DNA from: an uncultured Anaerolineae bacterium
GTDB lineage: Bacteria; Chloroflexota; Anaerolineae; Promineifilales; Promineifilaceae
Direction of reading: 5' to 3'
NCBI GenBank assembly: GCA_905479495.1
Contig: CAJQMR010000007.1
Span: 62,001 to 126,000 of the forward strand
Length of the DNA stretch: 64,000 bases
The translations under genes were made by a program, and so were the position numbers. Shown piece by piece: positions 1-8,011 of the stretch (its first letter is position 1; the number at the start of each line of letters is the position of its first letter). Below the pieces are notes generated by a model. The model did not search any database, had not been told where the DNA came from, and saw only the letters and a list, made by a program, of their open reading frames with translations.

Positions 1-680
1 ACGCCGTCAGCATCAATGCCTAAGACGTAGCGGTCGTATTCTTCATCGTAATTGGCATTGGGGTCAAATACGCCGGTGCAGTTGGAATTTGCCGACATGA
101 AGCTGTCAAAGGTGGTCGGGGCCACGAGGGTGTTGCCGTTTTTGTCGTAGATTTCAAAAGCGACGTTAACGACGGCAATCACATGGCTGGGACCAACGGC
201 CAGTTCTGGATCAGGGGGGACGTTGCCACCACCACCGCAGCATTCGGTGTAGTCCAGGCTATCAAAGCTGGCTCCAGAACTGGGTGCTGCTAAAGATGGT
301 CCACTAGCAGCAAGTTGCACATTGGTGCTGGGGGCCAGTTCCAGGGCGCGGGCCTGCATAGCAGCCATTTCTGCCTCGCCGCGAATCCCTTCAACTTCAT
401 CAATATCAATCTCGCCACGACGCCAGCGGTCTAATTGGCTGTTATGGTCACGTACGCCGGCAGGGATGTCACGCAGATTGACGGTGACGGGGCTGGCTGA
501 ACTTGTTCGCGCAGCCTGTACGTCTGCTGCCTGTTCTACCCCGGCTGGGGCGAAGGATTGAATGGCTTGCTCTCGAACGGCCGTTTCTGCACCAGGGCCA
601 GAACTAAAGCTTAGCAGCCACGCGCCTAATACCAGCACAGCGGCAACCAATATCACCCGACTTATCTTTGAAAACTTCAT
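1..680 (-). CDS. secreted protein, C-terminus cut by window edge
   Basis: An open frame of at least 226 codons runs leftward from an ATG at 678-680 off the window, so no stop is visible. A strong ribosome site (GGAGGAAG) lies just upstream of the ATG. Residues 1-25 are a signal peptide or membrane anchor (a basic start, then a hydrophobic run). Residues 30-130 are Ala/Ser/Glu-rich and look like a propeptide or linker. C147-C148 and a Gly run precede V-G-P-S-H-V-I-A-V-V-N (162-172) and F-E-I-Y-D-K-N-G, a pattern common at the start of the main extracellular domain of large secreted bacterial proteins. Function unknown; export is well supported, the fold only suggested. Confidence 0.75.
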   Translation of the reverse strand, partial: MKFSKISRVILVAAVLVLGAWLLSFSSGPGAETAVREQAIQSFAPAGVEQAADVQAARTSSASPVTVNLRDIPAGVRDHNSQLDRWRRGEIDIDEVEGIRGEAEMAAMQARALELAPSTNVQLAASGPSLAAPSSGASFDSLDYTECCGGGGNVPPDPELAVGPSHVIAVVNVAFEIYDKNGNTLVAPTTFDSFMSANSNCTGVFDPNANYDEEYDRYVLGIDADG

Positions 681-730
681 GTACACTTCCTCCTTTGGAG
701 ATGTAGGGTTTTGGGATAGTGATAAACACC

Positions 731-760
731 AAAAAATGCGCCATTTGCGTGGCGCATTTT
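731..760 (-). terminator. hairpin terminator or leader stem in a 350-base gap
   Basis: A perfect 10-bp stem, AAAATGCGCC (733-742) and GGCGCATTTT (751-760), encloses an 8-base loop. On the minus strand it is followed by further T residues. It sits in the 681-1032 gap, 270 bases after the DUF2339 gene and 50 bases before the secreted-protein gene, so it either ends the upstream transcript or is a leader element. Apart from this hairpin the gap is AT-rich and no gene is visible in it. Confidence 0.6.
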
Positions 761-1032
761 AGAAAACAAGGGTTTAAGTGTCAGTCAGGCAGAATAATTT
801 TAAGTTGGGGAAATTTGCCTGGGATTCGAGTTTAAGTTGTGAGCGATCAGCAAAAAGATACATTTTTTTGATTTGATTATAGCAAGTTGATGCAGACTTC
901 TGTTAGGTGTTTGCTGGCTTATTTTGATACAAAGTTGCGAAAATAGCAATAGGCAAAATTGAAATTAGAATCCCAGGCAGGGGAAGATAGTGTAAAGAGG
1001 AACCCCTTTCACACGCGCAATCAAGATGTGGT

Positions 1033-3336
1033 TTACTCCGCGAGTTCGGGTAGGCCTAGCCAGGAGCCGTAAAAGTAGCTGATGAACAGAAAGAGACCTC
1101 CAAATCCGGCAAAGAGCAGAATCCGCCAGACGGTTTCTACCGCGACCAAGTCTACCAGGAACAGTTTACCGACTAGCACAAATAGAGTTGCCAGGGCGAC
1201 CAGTCGCAGGCGTTGGTGGTGGAAGTAAAGGGCGACGCTTAGCAAAATAACAGCGTAAATGCCCCACACCAAGGTTACCAAGCCTTGACCGCTGAGCTGG
1301 TTGAGTTCTTGCCAGAACCAGGTAAGCAGCGCCACATGGGTGCCCAGACGATACCCGATGCGAACATAGATCTCCTCTGCATCCGTGAAAAGGTAGGAGG
1401 TGATAAAGATGAGCCCAATAATGGCCAGGCTGAAGAAGGATTGTAGGTTGAGAACGGCCGTTACCGATCGATGCCATAACATTTGGTTAAACAACAAAAT
1501 CATGACAATCATGGATAGTAAATGAGGCAGCCAACGCATCAGTTCTTGCTCCTGGCGGCGGGCATCCCAATGGAGCAAAACAGCATGAATGGCCCAGCTC
1601 ATGGTGACCAGACCAGGAATGTAAAATGGCTGCAGCTCGCGTCGCCACCAGAGCAGCATGGCAATATGGGCAATGAGCCAATAGGCCAGGCGAAATGGCG
1701 AGTTCTTTCCAGTTTGGAGGAAATACGCAATCATAAAAAGCAGGCTAATGATGGTGAGGTCGATGAGGGAATCCAGATTCAAAATCTGGATGTGCCTACC
1801 CGTCACGATGAATCTCTCAAAGAGTCTTTCAAACAAGAAGGCCGTGACTATCAGCGATAAAACATGGGCACCTATCTGTAAGGATGGGAATTTGACATAA
1901 CGTTTGCCCACATGAAGGAACGTAGCTTCCAGGGCAAAGGCCAATAGGAGCCAACTGCCATCAAAAAGTTGAATAAGGGCGATGTTGACAAAGAGAACGG
2001 CCGTTACCCCATGTAAATACCAAATAGCATCCCGCCCTGGCCTGGTACTGATTCCTAGGGCGACCAGGCCAAATAAACAAGCGGCTCCCAGTGTGATTAA
2101 ACCCTCGCTAACATCTGAAAGATGCCACAGCTGCCAGGTGAGCCACAAAGCCATCAGGGGATTTAGCAAAATGGTGAAGCGTGGATGAACTTGTAAGGGT
2201 AGCTGACCTATCTGCGACAAATACGAATCGGCAATACCAAATTTGACGGGCGGCAGGCGGTGGGGGTCTTCTAGCCAATCCAAATGACGCAAAACAGGCA
2301 TGGCCCAAAACATGAGCAGGCCAAAGAGAATGCCTCCTTGCATGGTTAAATTTTCGGCATTGACTATGCGGCTTTCAATCAGGCCCGCCGTCCACATGAC
2401 GCCAAGCAGGATGCCCCAGCCACCGACATTGGCCAGCCAGAGCAGAATTTGCCATCCCTGGAAAAAGTAAATCAGCACCAGACTGCCGCAAATTAAACAG
2501 GTATAGATGATGAGACCAATAATGTTGCCCTGGCCTGTGTAAAGTAGAAACGGTGTGGCCAATCCACCCAAACCGCCAATTAAGGACAGCATTGCTTCCT
2601 TTTGCCGCAGTGAAAGCGTAAAGGCCAAAATCGTCACCAGGAACATAAAGCCAAAGGCAACGGGGAAAGAAACAAGGTCATACAGACGGAAGGCGGCAAA
2701 ACCAGTGATGTAGTAAGCGGCAATGCCCCCACCTTGTACTGCCTGGCCAAAATGCGGCCGTTTTTTTGCTGTTCTATACCCAATGCCTAACAAACTGGTG
2801 CCCAACATTAAGCCAATGGCCACGCGCTCTGGCGGACCAATCCAGCCCTGGTCCACTGCATAATTAAACAAAAATGCCAGCGCCAACAGCAGCAGGCCCA
2901 GACCTATCTTGTTAAACCAGAAATCGCTACGCCAGATGTTTTCTGGCAGGTTCAAGCGCGGCAATTCAGATTGTGGTGGCGTTGGTGGTGGTGTTGTTGC
3001 TGGTTGGGCTGACCATTGCGCGGGGGGGAGGGTGACTGGTGGTGGGGTTGGGCTGGGAACGGCCGTTGCTAATGGTGTGTCTGATGTCGGTGGTTCTGGT
3101 GGTGGGTGAACGGCCGTTTTCGGCAAAGGTCGTGGCCGCTGGGGCGGAGGTGGTTCGGGCGGTTTGCCGGAGCGTTCGCGGTAATGATCAGCCACGATGG
3201 TTTCCAGGCGGGCCAGCCGTTGGGCCAGCGCCCTAAACATGTCAGCCTGGCGGAAGTTGGTCTGGCAGTGGCGGCAGGTGATGCGGCCAGCTTCGTTTTC
3301 AGTGCCACAAAATGGACAAATGATTTTCTCACTCAT
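1033..3336 (-). CDS. DUF2339 multi-pass membrane protein with N-terminal zinc ribbon
   Basis: A 767-residue protein. Residues 1-30 hold a zinc ribbon with Cys at 7, 10, 21 and 24. A short helix and a Pro-rich linker (about 50-125) follow. From about 135 to the end it is a long series of hydrophobic helices, including a G-I-G-Y-R-T segment and an A-x-Q-G-G-G-I-A-A-Y-Y-I-T-G motif, as in the DUF2339 family of predicted membrane proteins. The family has no settled biochemical role. The ATG at 3334-3336 follows GGGGAGATACC. The gene is separated by about 100 bases from the dihydrouridine synthase upstream and probably has its own promoter. Confidence 0.85.
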   Translation of the reverse strand: MSEKIICPFCGTENEAGRITCRHCQTNFRQADMFRALAQRLARLETIVADHYRERSGKPPEPPPPQRPRPLPKTAVHPPPEPPTSDTPLATAVPSPTPPPVTLPPAQWSAQPATTPPPTPPQSELPRLNLPENIWRSDFWFNKIGLGLLLLALAFLFNYAVDQGWIGPPERVAIGLMLGTSLLGIGYRTAKKRPHFGQAVQGGGIAAYYITGFAAFRLYDLVSFPVAFGFMFLVTILAFTLSLRQKEAMLSLIGGLGGLATPFLLYTGQGNIIGLIIYTCLICGSLVLIYFFQGWQILLWLANVGGWGILLGVMWTAGLIESRIVNAENLTMQGGILFGLLMFWAMPVLRHLDWLEDPHRLPPVKFGIADSYLSQIGQLPLQVHPRFTILLNPLMALWLTWQLWHLSDVSEGLITLGAACLFGLVALGISTRPGRDAIWYLHGVTAVLFVNIALIQLFDGSWLLLAFALEATFLHVGKRYVKFPSLQIGAHVLSLIVTAFLFERLFERFIVTGRHIQILNLDSLIDLTIISLLFMIAYFLQTGKNSPFRLAYWLIAHIAMLLWWRRELQPFYIPGLVTMSWAIHAVLLHWDARRQEQELMRWLPHLLSMIVMILLFNQMLWHRSVTAVLNLQSFFSLAIIGLIFITSYLFTDAEEIYVRIGYRLGTHVALLTWFWQELNQLSGQGLVTLVWGIYAVILLSVALYFHHQRLRLVALATLFVLVGKLFLVDLVAVETVWRILLFAGFGGLFLFISYFYGSWLGLPELAE

Positions 3337-3434
3337 GGTATCTCCCCTTGGCTAAAAAGTGGCAAGCTTTTTTAGCCCAATTGTTAAGAGACAGGGTACG
3401 GAAACGGCCGTCTGGCGTCAAACACTTGAGTGCG

Positions 3435-4460
3435 TTAAGTGATGTTTCGTTTGGTTGGGAGAGGAAAGAAGGGGGTTTTGCGTAACTCGGCGATGGGGAG
3501 ATGGGCGGAAACGGCCGTTTCCATCTCATCTAGCAATTCTTGAAACGCCGGTACAGTTTCAGTTGTTTGAAAAGCCCGTAAAAAGGGCTTGAGGGCCAGT
3601 CCAGAAAGATATTTTTTCAGATGGCGATTCATGTTTTGCAGACCGTCAGTGGGTCCGTAGTAGGCCAGGGCTTCGTGTAGATGGTGGCGCAGAACGGCCG
3701 TAACTTGCCTAAACGTCAACTGCTCCCGATCTTGCCGGGCAAACAGCCACGGATTTCCCAACGCTGCCCGACCAATCATCACGCCGTCGCAGCCCGTGTG
3801 CGCTTTGAGCTGGTCGATGTCGGCCGCGGTGCGCACATCACCATTGCCCAGCACTGGCACCGAGACCGCCTGCTTGAGCCGGGCAATTGCCTCCCAATCT
3901 GCCTGGCCGCGATACTTTTGGCTGCGAGTACGGCCGTGCAGGGCCAGCAGTGTCGCGCCGTTGTCCACCATGATTTTGGCAATCTCCAGATAGTTTTGGC
4001 TGGATTCGTCCCAACCCAGGCGCAGCTTGCCCGTTACCGGCACGCTGAGGTGTTTGCTGAGCAGGCGAAACGTTTCCGCTACCAGCTTTGGCTGGCGCAT
4101 CATGCCCACCCCTGCCCCTTTTTCGCTAATTTTGGGTACAGAGCAGCCCAGATTGATGTCGATGATGGTTGGTCCCCACGTTTCAATGCGCTGCGCCGCC
4201 TGCAAAATTTGCTGAGCATCATGGCCAAAAATTTGGAACACCATCGGATTTTCGCCATCTGGATGAATGTCCAGCCGTCGCCACAGCGGATTTGGATCAT
4301 GCAGCAGCGCTTCGGTGGGAACAAACTCAGTGTAGTGCATGGCCGCGCCAAACCGGCGGCAAATCGCCCGGAACGGCACATCGGAGTACGCGGCCATCGG
4401 GGAGAGGATGGTGTCGCCGTAAACGGGCACATCGCGGACGAAAAAGGTGGGAGATGGCAT
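3435..4460 (-). CDS. dusB: tRNA-dihydrouridine synthase
   Basis: An FMN-dependent TIM-barrel enzyme that reduces uridine to dihydrouridine in tRNA D-loops; 341 residues. The family landmarks appear in order: S-P-M-A-A-Y-S-D near the N-terminus, D-I-N-L-G-C-S-V-P-K-I with the catalytic Cys (S replaces the usual Pro after it), V-T-G-K-L-R-L-G-W, L-A-L-H-G-R-T-R-S-Q-K-Y, L-G-N-G-D-V, and G-V-M-I-G-R-A-A-L-G-N-P-W for FMN phosphate binding. The ATG at 4458-4460 is preferred over a TTG one codon earlier. It lies 15 bases after the Nudix gene, so the two are probably co-transcribed. The subtype (DusB) is less certain than the family. Confidence 0.93.
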   Translation of the reverse strand: MPSPTFFVRDVPVYGDTILSPMAAYSDVPFRAICRRFGAAMHYTEFVPTEALLHDPNPLWRRLDIHPDGENPMVFQIFGHDAQQILQAAQRIETWGPTIIDINLGCSVPKISEKGAGVGMMRQPKLVAETFRLLSKHLSVPVTGKLRLGWDESSQNYLEIAKIMVDNGATLLALHGRTRSQKYRGQADWEAIARLKQAVSVPVLGNGDVRTAADIDQLKAHTGCDGVMIGRAALGNPWLFARQDREQLTFRQVTAVLRHHLHEALAYYGPTDGLQNMNRHLKKYLSGLALKPFLRAFQTTETVPAFQELLDEMETAVSAHLPIAELRKTPFFPLPTKRNIT

Positions 4461-4475
4461 CAAGGGTGATTGGCT

Positions 4476-4961
4476 TTAGCTAAGGTCAAACGGCCGTTCC
4501 GCAAAATACGCTTTAAACGGTTCGGGCCAATGCTGCCGCATAAATTCGGCCCGCGCAACGACGGGGAGCAGCCAATGATTTTCCGGCAAAAATTCGACAA
4601 GCTCGGTGGTCGTGAACCAATGATGGGCATCATGTTCGGCGCTGAGCTGGATGGCGCTGGCTGTGGGAATGGTGCAGGCGTAAGCCATGCCCAGCAGATC
4701 CGTCTCCGGGCTGGCCGGGCCGCGATAAAAATGGGTGGTGCCCAGAATAAATTCGATTTCGGGGCGCACGCCCAGCTCTTCTTCCACTTCGCGGTAAAGG
4801 GCTTGCTCAAAACTTTCTCCCTGGTCCACGCGCCCGGTGACACATTCCCAGGTACCGGCACCTACGTCTTTGCTGCTGGCGCGCTGGAGGAGGAGGTAAC
4901 GGCCGTTTTCCAATTCGCGCACCAGAGCCATAATGCCACCTAAAAATCGTCCGACACTCAT
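4476..4961 (-). CDS. Nudix hydrolase
   Basis: A 161-residue single-domain Nudix protein, predicted to hydrolyse a nucleoside-diphosphate-linked substrate that the sequence does not identify. The Nudix box is complete: G-R-V-D-Q-G-E, seven residues, then R-E-V-E-E-E-L-G, at about 48-70. The ATG at 4959-4961 is chosen because GGAG lies six bases upstream; an in-frame TTG four codons earlier lacks a suitable site. It precedes the dihydrouridine synthase gene on the same strand with a 15-base gap. Confidence 0.88.
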   Translation of the reverse strand: MSVGRFLGGIMALVRELENGRYLLLQRASSKDVGAGTWECVTGRVDQGESFEQALYREVEEELGVRPEIEFILGTTHFYRGPASPETDLLGMAYACTIPTASAIQLSAEHDAHHWFTTTELVEFLPENHWLLPVVARAEFMRQHWPEPFKAYFAERPFDLS

Positions 4962-4984
4962 ACTTTTCTCCAAAGAAATTCAAC

Positions 4985-5034
4985 ATGTCACGCAAAGACG
5001 CCAAGATTTTCCCCTTCGCGCCTTTGCGTGACAT
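4985..5034. repeat. intergenic inverted repeat, CGCAAAGRCGC family
   Basis: TGTCACGCAAAG and CTTTGCGTGACA form arms around a short AT-rich centre and could fold into a stem of about 16 bp. Related CGCAAAGGCGC or CGCAGAGGCGC strings recur at about 16461, 18251 and 35610. It fills the gap between the Nudix and methyltransferase genes and may end the methyltransferase transcript. Confidence 0.7.
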
Positions 5035-5057
5035 TTCTTATTTCCATTATTTATTCT

Positions 5058-5810
5058 CTAATTCATAGAATTGTTGGCCGGGCGGACGGCACTGTAAATG
5101 ACGTGTCCGGCCAGTGCCCAATGGAGATCAACGGCCGTAAAGCCCGCCTGCTCTAGCCATTTTAGCTGGTCCAATAAGCTGCTCGGCTTGTCGATGGCCG
5201 TGTCTGGGTCTTCTGGGTAGCGGTAAAGGTTCCACTTGAGTCGTTCAAATTGGGTCAGGGCCTCATCGTTGCCATCGAGCTGCTGGCTGCGCTGGCGCAC
5301 GGCTTCATCCCACGCTTTGGCAGCAACGGCCGTTCCCAATTCCCGCGTCGGCGCAATCAGATCCGCAATCACCAGCACGCCGCCCGGCTGCAGCATTTGG
5401 CACACATCCAGGAACAGTCGCAGCTTGTCTGGGCCATCCAGGTGGTGAATGGTGAGCGAGCTGACCACGGCGTGGAAAGTTGGTTCTGCTGTGCGCCATT
5501 CCGTTTCTCCCAAATCAAACTGACGAGGCACAAAGCGGTCACCAAATCGGGCCAGGCGGTTTTGTGCCTGGCTCAGCATGGCGGAGGACAGGTCGTAGCC
5601 ATGCAGCGTCGCGTCGGGGAAGCGCGTCAGCAGCAGTTCGGCCAACAGCCCCTCGCCACAGCTCAGCTCCAAAATGCGGGCCGGGCCATCGGGCGGCGGA
5701 ATGAGGTCGGCGATGGTTTGCAGCTGGTATTCACGTTGGGGAACGAAGTAACGGCCGTAATCAATAAAATCTTGCGAATCAGACTCTTGCCAGGAAACTG
5801 TTTGGGCCAT
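5058..5810 (-). CDS. class I SAM-dependent methyltransferase
   Basis: A 250-residue Rossmann-fold methyltransferase. Motif I is I-L-E-L-S-C-G-E-G-L-L-A at about 46-57 (Cys replaces the usual first Gly). It is followed by D-A-T-L-H-G-Y-D-L-S-S-A-M and by F-H-A-V-V-S-S-L-T-I-H-H-L, where the active site typically lies, and then L-Q-P-G-G-V-L-V-I-A-D-L. This resembles the UbiE/trans-aconitate-type group that acts on small molecules; the substrate is unknown. The ATG follows AGGAGGAATC. The MFS gene upstream ends about 35 bases away on the same strand. Confidence 0.88.
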   Translation of the reverse strand: MAQTVSWQESDSQDFIDYGRYFVPQREYQLQTIADLIPPPDGPARILELSCGEGLLAELLLTRFPDATLHGYDLSSAMLSQAQNRLARFGDRFVPRQFDLGETEWRTAEPTFHAVVSSLTIHHLDGPDKLRLFLDVCQMLQPGGVLVIADLIAPTRELGTAVAAKAWDEAVRQRSQQLDGNDEALTQFERLKWNLYRYPEDPDTAIDKPSSLLDQLKWLEQAGFTAVDLHWALAGHVIYSAVRPANNSMN

Positions 5811-5846
5811 GATTCCTCCTTCAAAAAAACGGGACGCAGATAAAAA

Positions 5847-7016
5847 TCAAGTCGTCAACCTTGCGGCTTTGGCTTCTTGGTGCAGCCGCGCCTGCCAGAT
5901 AAGCAGGCCAAAAACGGCCACGGCCACCAGCAGTGTGGCCAGAATAATCAGCATGGTCACCACGGGGCCAATTGTTTCAAAGAGCTGGCCGATGAGCCAG
6001 GGAATGGACATACCGCCCAGGGCTGCCCCAACAAAAAAGTAGCTGGTAATTTGTCCACTGAGCGACAGGGTGTGCTCGGCCAGGGCAATCGTGGTCGGGA
6101 AGATGACCGACATGGACAGGCCCAGGCCAATGGTGCCTGCCCACAGCGCCACAGCGCTGCTTTGCCCCATGATTAGCACGGCCATGCTAAGCAAACAGCC
6201 AGCCAGGGCACCGCTCAGCAGCGTCTTGGGATGCAGCTTGGCTGTGATCGGAATAGAGATCAGTCGCCCCACGGTGAGTGATCCCCAAAAGAAGGAGGTG
6301 AGGTAGGCAGCCACGGTGGCGCTGCTGAGGTCCAGGGTGATGGCATAGGTGTAGATCCAGCCACCGTAGGCAACCTCTGCCCCTACATAGAGAAAGAGAA
6401 AGGCTGCGACCAACACAACCAGAAACCAGTTGGCTTTGCCGCCGTGAACGGCCGTATCCCGTTGGCGAATGGGCAAACTGGGAAAGCGAACAAAAGCGAA
6501 TGCCGCCGGCAGCACCATCAGGGCCAAAACCCAGTACGCCAGCCGAATGCCACCATCGGTGGCCAGCATCGTTTGGGCAATGATAATGGGGGAGAGAAAG
6601 GCCCCCAAGCCAAAAAAGAAGTGCAGGCTGTTCATGTACGGCCCCACTTTTTCACCAAAGCGCCAGACCAGTAGCGTGTTGCTGCCCACGTCAACGCCAG
6701 ATTCTACAAAACCGGCCACAAACATGAGAATGGTCAGCAGCCACAGCTGGTTAACCAGCGGCACCAGCGCCAGCGAGACTCCGATGAGCAGCAGCAAACT
6801 CATCAACAGGGGATGGCCAGGCAAACGATCATAGACGCGCCCGGCCAGAATAGCGCCAGCTAAAAAGCCCAAAGAGCGGGTAGCAAACAAAAAGCTGATG
6901 CCGCTGAGTTGCGTACCGGTCTGCTCAGCCAGCCCCGGTAATGTGGGTCCTAACGCTGCCGAAGTCATGCCCAAGGCGATAAAGGCAAGAAAGTAGGCAA
7001 TGATTTTTTTGTGCAC
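5847..7016 (-). CDS. MFS transporter
   Basis: A 389-residue protein with about 12 membrane helices, of the major facilitator superfamily. The segment N-T-L-L-V-W-R-F-G-E-K followed by L-H-F-F-F-G-L-G-A-F-L-S-P-I is typical of the branch that includes FucP-like and sodium-glucose MFS carriers, so a sugar substrate is possible but unproven. The GTG start at 7014-7016 has AGGAG seven bases upstream. It lies 26 bases after the mechanosensitive channel gene and may share its transcript. Confidence 0.88.
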   Translation of the reverse strand: MHKKIIAYFLAFIALGMTSAALGPTLPGLAEQTGTQLSGISFLFATRSLGFLAGAILAGRVYDRLPGHPLLMSLLLLIGVSLALVPLVNQLWLLTILMFVAGFVESGVDVGSNTLLVWRFGEKVGPYMNSLHFFFGLGAFLSPIIIAQTMLATDGGIRLAYWVLALMVLPAAFAFVRFPSLPIRQRDTAVHGGKANWFLVVLVAAFLFLYVGAEVAYGGWIYTYAITLDLSSATVAAYLTSFFWGSLTVGRLISIPITAKLHPKTLLSGALAGCLLSMAVLIMGQSSAVALWAGTIGLGLSMSVIFPTTIALAEHTLSLSGQITSYFFVGAALGGMSIPWLIGQLFETIGPVVTMLIILATLLVAVAVFGLLIWQARLHQEAKAARLTT

Positions 7017-7042
7017 GTAATGGCTCCTGACGTATCTTAACC

Positions 7043-7849
7043 CTAATTTTGTTGGAAAAGATGAATATCCCGCTGCGGGAAGGGGATGGAGATGCCTTCC
7101 TGGTCAAAGCGCAGCTTCACACGCTCGGGCATATCGAGCAAGATGTCCCAGTAATCCTCAATTTTTACGTGCGGCCGTACCGCAAAGTTAACGCTGCTAT
7201 CGGCCAGCTCCAGCACTGCCACTCGGGGGGCTGGTTCAGCCAAAACCCGATCATCTTCAGCAACCAGTTCCTCTAAAATGCGCTTGGCTTTTAATAAATC
7301 ATCCCCGTAGCCGATGCCAAAAACCATGTCGGCCCGAATGAAGCCCAGCTTGGAGTAATTAACAATCTTGTCGCTAATAATGAGCCCATTCGGAATAATA
7401 ACGGTTTTCTTATCACGCGTCTGCATCACCGTATTAAAGATTTTTATATCTTTTACTTGGCCAAAAGAGTCGCTAATTTCGACGTAATGGCCAATTTCGA
7501 ATGGTTTAAACAGCAGAATCATGACGCCGGAGGCAAAGTTTGACAATGCGCCTTCTAGCGCCAGGCCAACGGCCAGGCCAGCCGCACCAAGTACCGCAAT
7601 AAATGAAGCGGTTTGGATGCCCAGGCGGGCCAGAGCCGCCACCACGGCAAAGGCAAAAATGGCATAATAAGCTAGGTTGCTTAAAAAACGGGACAATGCC
7701 TCATCTTTGGTCGTTTTGGCGAGAGCTTTTTTGCTCCAGCCCGAGACAATGCCAGCTACCCACCGGCCAACAAAAATGATAACGATTGCCCCTAAAATGT
7801 TGAGGCCAGAAGTTAAAATTAATTCTTGCGCTTGTGCCAAAATATCCAT
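7043..7849 (-). CDS. MscS-family mechanosensitive channel
   Basis: A 268-residue small-conductance mechanosensitive channel, close to the size of E. coli MscS, expected to release solutes when membrane tension rises. Three N-terminal membrane segments end in the pore helix, rich in Ala and Gly (A-G-L-A-V-G-L-A-L-E-G-A-L-S-N, about 90-105). The beta domain contains F-E-I-G-H-Y-V-E-I and T-V-I-I-P-N-G-L-I-I, both conserved in the family. The ATG is preceded by AGGAAGTGAGAG. First gene of a probable three-gene minus-strand run with the MFS and methyltransferase genes. Confidence 0.93.
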   Translation of the reverse strand: MDILAQAQELILTSGLNILGAIVIIFVGRWVAGIVSGWSKKALAKTTKDEALSRFLSNLAYYAIFAFAVVAALARLGIQTASFIAVLGAAGLAVGLALEGALSNFASGVMILLFKPFEIGHYVEISDSFGQVKDIKIFNTVMQTRDKKTVIIPNGLIISDKIVNYSKLGFIRADMVFGIGYGDDLLKAKRILEELVAEDDRVLAEPAPRVAVLELADSSVNFAVRPHVKIEDYWDILLDMPERVKLRFDQEGISIPFPQRDIHLFQQN

Positions 7850-8011
7850 TTTCTCTCACTTCCTTGTCTATTCTTTTTCCGTACAGTTGGGACCCCAAAA
7901 GATTTTCTTGGATTGGGGAAAATGCTTAGGGTCTGATCTATTTGGTATCTATATTCAACTATAGATGAATTGGGTGAGATGGCAACGGTGGCAGGGTAAA
8001 CAGAGAGTGTG